DNA from: Bacteroidota bacterium
GTDB lineage: Bacteria; Bacteroidota; Bacteroidia; Chitinophagales; S012-47
Direction of reading: 5' to 3'
Assembly (NCBI GenBank): GCA_024276745.1
Contig: JAJRWN010000065.1
Location: 1-38,582 of the forward strand
Length of the DNA stretch: 38,582 nucleotides
The translations under genes were made by a program, and so were the position numbers. Numbering within the stretch: the first letter of the stretch is position 1; each line of letters starts with the position of its first letter. The notes under the pieces are model-generated. The model ran no database searches. It had not been told where the DNA came from and saw nothing but the letters and a program-made list of their open reading frames with translations. This document shows positions 36,141 through 38,582 of this stretch, one piece after another.

Positions 36141-36350
36141 TTAATTTAATGTCGAATGCTTCTGAATATCTTCTATCAATAATGTCCCTTTCACCAAAAC
36201 TCTTTCTCCCAAATAATGTCCTTGCGTGTTGTTGGCGGTTAACATAATGGTTTTGGAATCGCAATAAACGCGAATGCTTTTTTTGCCATCATGTTCCAAT
36301 ATTTCAACAACTCGTCCGCTAAGTTCAATCTGATGCGTTTTGTTTTCCAA
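36141..36350 (-). CDS. Small protein of unknown function, first gene of hydrogenase operon
   Basis: This 69-residue product is one I do not recognise. It is predicted to be nearly all beta strands (QIELSGRVVEILEHDG, SIRVYCDSKTIMLT, GERVLVKGTLLIEDIQ), the look of a small beta-barrel such as an OB or TOBE/Mop-like fold. It has one Cys, no signal peptide and no membrane segment. The start must be TTG 36350: no in-frame ATG or GTG lies upstream within the transcript. It sits 22 nt after the predicted sigma-54 start site and 24 nt ahead of hyaA, so it is co-expressed with the hydrogenase. A chaperone or assembly role is conceivable but only from context. Confidence 0.7.
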   Translation of the reverse strand: MENKTHQIELSGRVVEILEHDGKKSIRVYCDSKTIMLTANNTQGHYLGERVLVKGTLLIEDIQKHSTLN

Positions 36351-36382
36351 TATGCCACCATTAAGAGAACAGCAATCCTTTA

Positions 36383-36398
36383 GGCAACGGCCGTGCCA
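36383..36398 (-). promoter_or_regulatory. Sigma-54 (-24/-12) promoter of the hydrogenase operon
   Basis: The minus strand reads TGGCACGGCCGTTGCC: TGGCAC, 5 nt, TTGC, identical to the sigma-54 consensus. With GG at -25/-24 and GC at -13/-12, transcription would start at about 36372, 22 nt before the TTG of the 69-codon gene. A sigma-54 activator gene lies immediately upstream. Confidence 0.85.
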
Positions 36399-36417
36399 TA
36401 TTGCTGTATTAGCAATA
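36399..36417. repeat. Inverted repeat TATTGCT-N5-AGCAATA beside the -24 box
   Basis: A perfect 7-bp inverted repeat abuts the -24 element, covering about -27 to -45. It is too close to the promoter for a normal activator site and might be a repressor or accessory-factor site. Confidence 0.4.
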
Positions 36418-36426
36418 CAAAAGAAA

Positions 36427-36439
36427 CAAGTCCTTGATT
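36427..36439 (-). promoter_or_regulatory. IHF-consensus site between enhancer and sigma-54 promoter
   Basis: The minus-strand AATCAAGGACTTG fits WATCAANNNNTTR at every position and lies at about -55 to -67, where IHF-type bending sites sit in sigma-54 promoters. Whether this organism has a true IHF or a related HU-like protein is not visible here. Confidence 0.5.
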
Positions 36440-36498
36440 ATGATAATTATATAAAGACAGTAAAATGATGGCCTGTAGTGAAAGGAATAAAACATCTG

Positions 36499-36529
36499 TG
36501 GATTTCCGTTAATCGCTTGCGGAAATCCG
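36499..36529. promoter_or_regulatory. Candidate enhancer (UAS): two palindromes 21 bp apart
   Basis: GGATTTCCG (36500-36508) and CGGAAATCC (36520-36528) are perfect inverted copies; each is itself near-palindromic (CGGA-N2-TCCG), with centres 21 bp apart on the same helix face. The pair is centred near -142 from the predicted sigma-54 start site. It also starts 7 nt past the activator's stop codon and could act as that gene's hairpin terminator, though a T-tract does not follow directly. Confidence 0.6.
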
Positions 36530-36535
36530 TAATCA

Positions 36536-37531
36536 CTAAACCTGGCCATGATTGGATGAATCCTGGCTTTGCAGATGACCGTTAAGTTTATACTTTTTAA
36601 GTTTATCCCTAAAGGTGGAAAGATTCATTTTAAGTTTACGGGCAGCATCGCTTTGATTGGCACTTGATTCAGACATGGCTTGCATAATCAGATTTTTCTC
36701 TACACAATCAACCACTTCTGAAAGAGTCATTTCTCCTTTCCCGAAACAAACCGAACATGCCTGAACAATTCTGCTTAAGCTATTATCATTTCTAAATTCA
36801 TCAGGCAAATCTTTTATATTTATTTCGCCATCGGTAAATAGGCTGGCCCGCTGAATGACATTTCTTAATTCGCGTACATTACCGGGCCAATGATAGGCAA
36901 TTAAAGCCTGCAGTGCCTGATTGGATACACTTATGCTGCGTCCGGAGGCAAATCGTTTTATAAAATGATTGACCAACAATGGAATATCGTCCCGTCTTTC
37001 CCTTAAGGGTGGTATTTCGATGGTCACCACATTGACCCGGTATAAGAGATCGGCACGAAAAAGTTGTCGTTTTACCATTTCTTTTAAAGATACTTTAGAA
37101 GCTGATATAAGCCGTATGTCAATGGGAATAGATTTTGTTCCACCGATACGCATCAGTTCTCTTGATTCGAGTACCCGTAGCAATTTTGTTTGAATATTCA
37201 GGGGTACATCATCAATATCATCAAGAAAAATACTGCCGGTATCGGCTAATTCAAAAAGACCTTTTTTGGTGTTTACGGCATTGGTAAAAGCTCCTCTTTC
37301 GTGGCCGAACAATTCGCTGGCCATTAAATCAGCCGGTAATGCGGCTAAGCTGATTTTTATCAGTGGATTGCTGCTCCGCGGGCTGCTTCGATGAATATAT
37401 TCTGCAAATATTTCTTTCCCTACTCCGGTTTCACCCACCAACAACACAGAAGAATCAGACTCGAGCACTTTTCTCAATTTCTCGAGAATAGCTCGCATTT
37501 TTTCATTCTGGGTGATGATACTTACGGACAT
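36536..37531 (-). CDS. Sigma-54-dependent transcriptional activator without sensor domain
   Basis: The 331-residue enhancer-binding protein starts directly with the AAA+ domain, as in PspF. Walker A GETGVGKE lies at 33-40, the sigma-54 contact loop reads GAFTNA (80-85) rather than GAFTGA, Walker B is IFLDDIDD near 101-108, the arginine-finger region LFRADLLYR is at 157-165 and WPGNVREL at 215-222. The C-terminus (about 270-315) is a Fis-type helix-turn-helix. A CSVC pair (C259, C262) lies in the linker. It follows hypE by 10 nt and lies directly upstream of a sigma-54 promoter for the hydrogenase genes, which makes it their likely activator. Confidence 0.92.
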   Translation of the reverse strand: MSVSIITQNEKMRAILEKLRKVLESDSSVLLVGETGVGKEIFAEYIHRSSPRSSNPLIKISLAALPADLMASELFGHERGAFTNAVNTKKGLFELADTGSIFLDDIDDVPLNIQTKLLRVLESRELMRIGGTKSIPIDIRLISASKVSLKEMVKRQLFRADLLYRVNVVTIEIPPLRERRDDIPLLVNHFIKRFASGRSISVSNQALQALIAYHWPGNVRELRNVIQRASLFTDGEINIKDLPDEFRNDNSLSRIVQACSVCFGKGEMTLSEVVDCVEKNLIMQAMSESSANQSDAARKLKMNLSTFRDKLKKYKLNGHLQSQDSSNHGQV

Positions 37532-37541
37532 TATTTTTGCT

Positions 37542-38582
37542 TTAACAGATTCTGGGTAATTGTTCGCCCGAAATCATATCGAGAATCCGGGTACTTCCGA
37601 TTCCTGTTTCCATGGTAACCATACCTTTATAATCTGTACATACTTCGCCAATAACAGCGGCATTTTTACCGGCTGGATTTTGCTGCATCATTTTCAATAC
37701 GGCATCCGCTTCTTCAGGAGGAACAAAAACCAGTATTTTTCCTTCATTGGCTATATACATGGGATCGAGTCCTAGTATTTCACAAGCTCCTTTCACTTCT
37801 TCCCGGATAGGAATTTTATCTTCAAAAAGCTTAATGCCAATATTGGCTGTTGCAGCAATTTCGTTGGTGGCACTGGCAATACCTCCTCTTGTAGGATCGC
37901 GTAATACGTGCAAATTCCGGCTTACCGAAAGGATGTCGTCCAGCAAATGATTTAAAGCAAATGAATCGCTTTGAATATGGGTTTCAAACGTAAGACCTGC
38001 TCTTGATGACATGATACATACACCATGGTCGGCTACATAACCATTGATCAAGATGACATCACCCGGTTTGCAATAACGTGGATTGATGTCAAGTCCTTCA
38101 TATACTTGACCAATACCGGCTGTATTAATAAAAATTTTATCTCCTTTTCCTTTATCCACGACTTTGGTATCACCGGTTACTATTTGCACCCCTGCTTTAT
38201 CGGCTGCTGTTTTCATAGATTGAACCACACGCCATAAATCTTGCATTGGAAAACCTTCCTCAATGATAAATGCTGCGGAGATATAGAGTGGTTTTGCTCC
38301 ACAACAGACCAAATCGTTGACGGTTCCGTTTATGGCCAAATCGCCTATATTGCCACCGGGGAAAAATATGGGTTGCACTACATAGGAGTCAGTCGTAAAG
38401 GCCAGTTTTTGATGCCCCATTTGAAAAACAGCTCCATCGTGTGCCTGATTCAACAAATCATTATCAAAATGCTTGATAAACATATCGCCAATCAAACGGT
38501 TTGATAAAGAACCTCCCCCTCCGTGAGCAAGCAATACGCGTTCGTATTCCGAAATAGGAATCGGACAGTTTAAATTAAAATC
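37542..38582 (-). CDS. hypE: Hydrogenase maturation protein HypE (5' end outside window)
   Basis: HypE dehydrates the carbamoyl group on its C-terminal Cys to cyanide for the NiFe centre. The C-terminus PRIC is intact, and the body shows LAHGGGGSLSNRLI, FTTDSYVVQPIFFPGGNIGDLAINGTVNDL, VTGDTKVV, LRDPTRGGIASATNEIA and IANEGK, all diagnostic. The frame stays open to the window edge and includes NCPIPISEYERVLLAHGGGG, so the real start is beyond base 38582; the TTG at 38534 is internal. Only a few residues should be missing. Other hyp genes are probably upstream in the same transcript. Confidence 0.96.
   Translation of the reverse strand, partial: DFNLNCPIPISEYERVLLAHGGGGSLSNRLIGDMFIKHFDNDLLNQAHDGAVFQMGHQKLAFTTDSYVVQPIFFPGGNIGDLAINGTVNDLVCCGAKPLYISAAFIIEEGFPMQDLWRVVQSMKTAADKAGVQIVTGDTKVVDKGKGDKIFINTAGIGQVYEGLDINPRYCKPGDVILINGYVADHGVCIMSSRAGLTFETHIQSDSFALNHLLDDILSVSRNLHVLRDPTRGGIASATNEIAATANIGIKLFEDKIPIREEVKGACEILGLDPMYIANEGKILVFVPPEEADAVLKMMQQNPAGKNAAVIGEVCTDYKGMVTMETGIGSTRILDMISGEQLPRIC

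Noticed and set aside
38532-38534. TTG as the start of hypE
   Set aside because: The frame continues upstream with the typical HypE N-terminal residues NCPIPISEYERV to the window edge, so the gene is simply cut by the window.
1-38582. tRNA/rRNA genes, CRISPR arrays, IS elements, prophage or defence islands
   Set aside because: No cloverleaf sequences, regularly spaced repeats, transposase or phage genes were found; the window is mainly housekeeping plus the hydrogenase module.

Overview
This is a stretch of a Bacteroidota (Bacteroidetes) chromosome. The support is the gene order hpt-adk-obgE and rimP-nusA-infB, a 289-residue primary sigma factor lacking region 1.1, a DUF3127 gene, the near absence of Shine-Dalgarno sequences, and several promoters of the Bacteroidetes -33/-7 type with a TAnnTTTG -7 element. 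The DNA is AT-rich and densely coded. No tRNA, rRNA, CRISPR array or insertion sequence was seen. A lower taxonomic rank cannot be read from the window.

Layout. Bases 1-8.7 kb hold the end of a saccharopine-dehydrogenase-like gene, a biotin-carrier protein, an M1 lipoprotein aminopeptidase, an MsbA-like ABC exporter, rbfA, a LolC/E-like permease, meaB and an ECF sigma/anti-sigma pair. Bases 8.7-12.4 kb hold envelope glycan genes: an O-antigen-ligase-like membrane protein, a family 2 glycosyltransferase, and a fusion of a family 9 (heptosyltransferase-type) glycosyltransferase with a TsaC/Sua5 tRNA-modification domain. Bases 12.4-19.9 kb are information processing on the minus strand: rpoD; DUF3127-hflX; rimP-nusA-infB, with the glycosyltransferase-TsaC fusion following infB directly. 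Bases 19.9-27.4 kb hold a UvrD-like helicase with an Fe-S nuclease domain, a prohibitin-like protein and mfd. Bases 27.5-32.5 kb hold a secreted lipoprotein, a GH73/LysM cell-wall hydrolase, and hpt, adk and obgE.

The last 6 kb (32.6-38.6 kb, minus strand) is the most interesting part. It is a membrane-bound group 1 [NiFe]-hydrogenase module: hypE, then a receiver-less sigma-54 activator, then a 69-codon gene of unknown function, the hydrogenase small subunit, the large subunit and cytochrome b. The small subunit carries both extra cysteines that mark the oxygen-tolerant [4Fe-3S] proximal cluster. The gap between the activator gene and the structural genes has all the parts of a sigma-54 control region at standard spacings: paired palindromes 21 bp apart near -142, an IHF-consensus site near -60, and a full-consensus -24/-12 promoter. 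I infer that the activator drives the hydrogenase operon from this promoter.

Other points of note are the glycosyltransferase-TsaC fusion, whose conserved N-terminus lies upstream of any ATG/GTG/TTG and seems to need an AUU start; a promoter placed so that an intrinsic terminator falls inside the rimP-nusA-infB leader; twin CTTGACAT-type promoters ahead of rpoD; and several genes whose promoter sits so close to the ATG that the mRNA should be leaderless.
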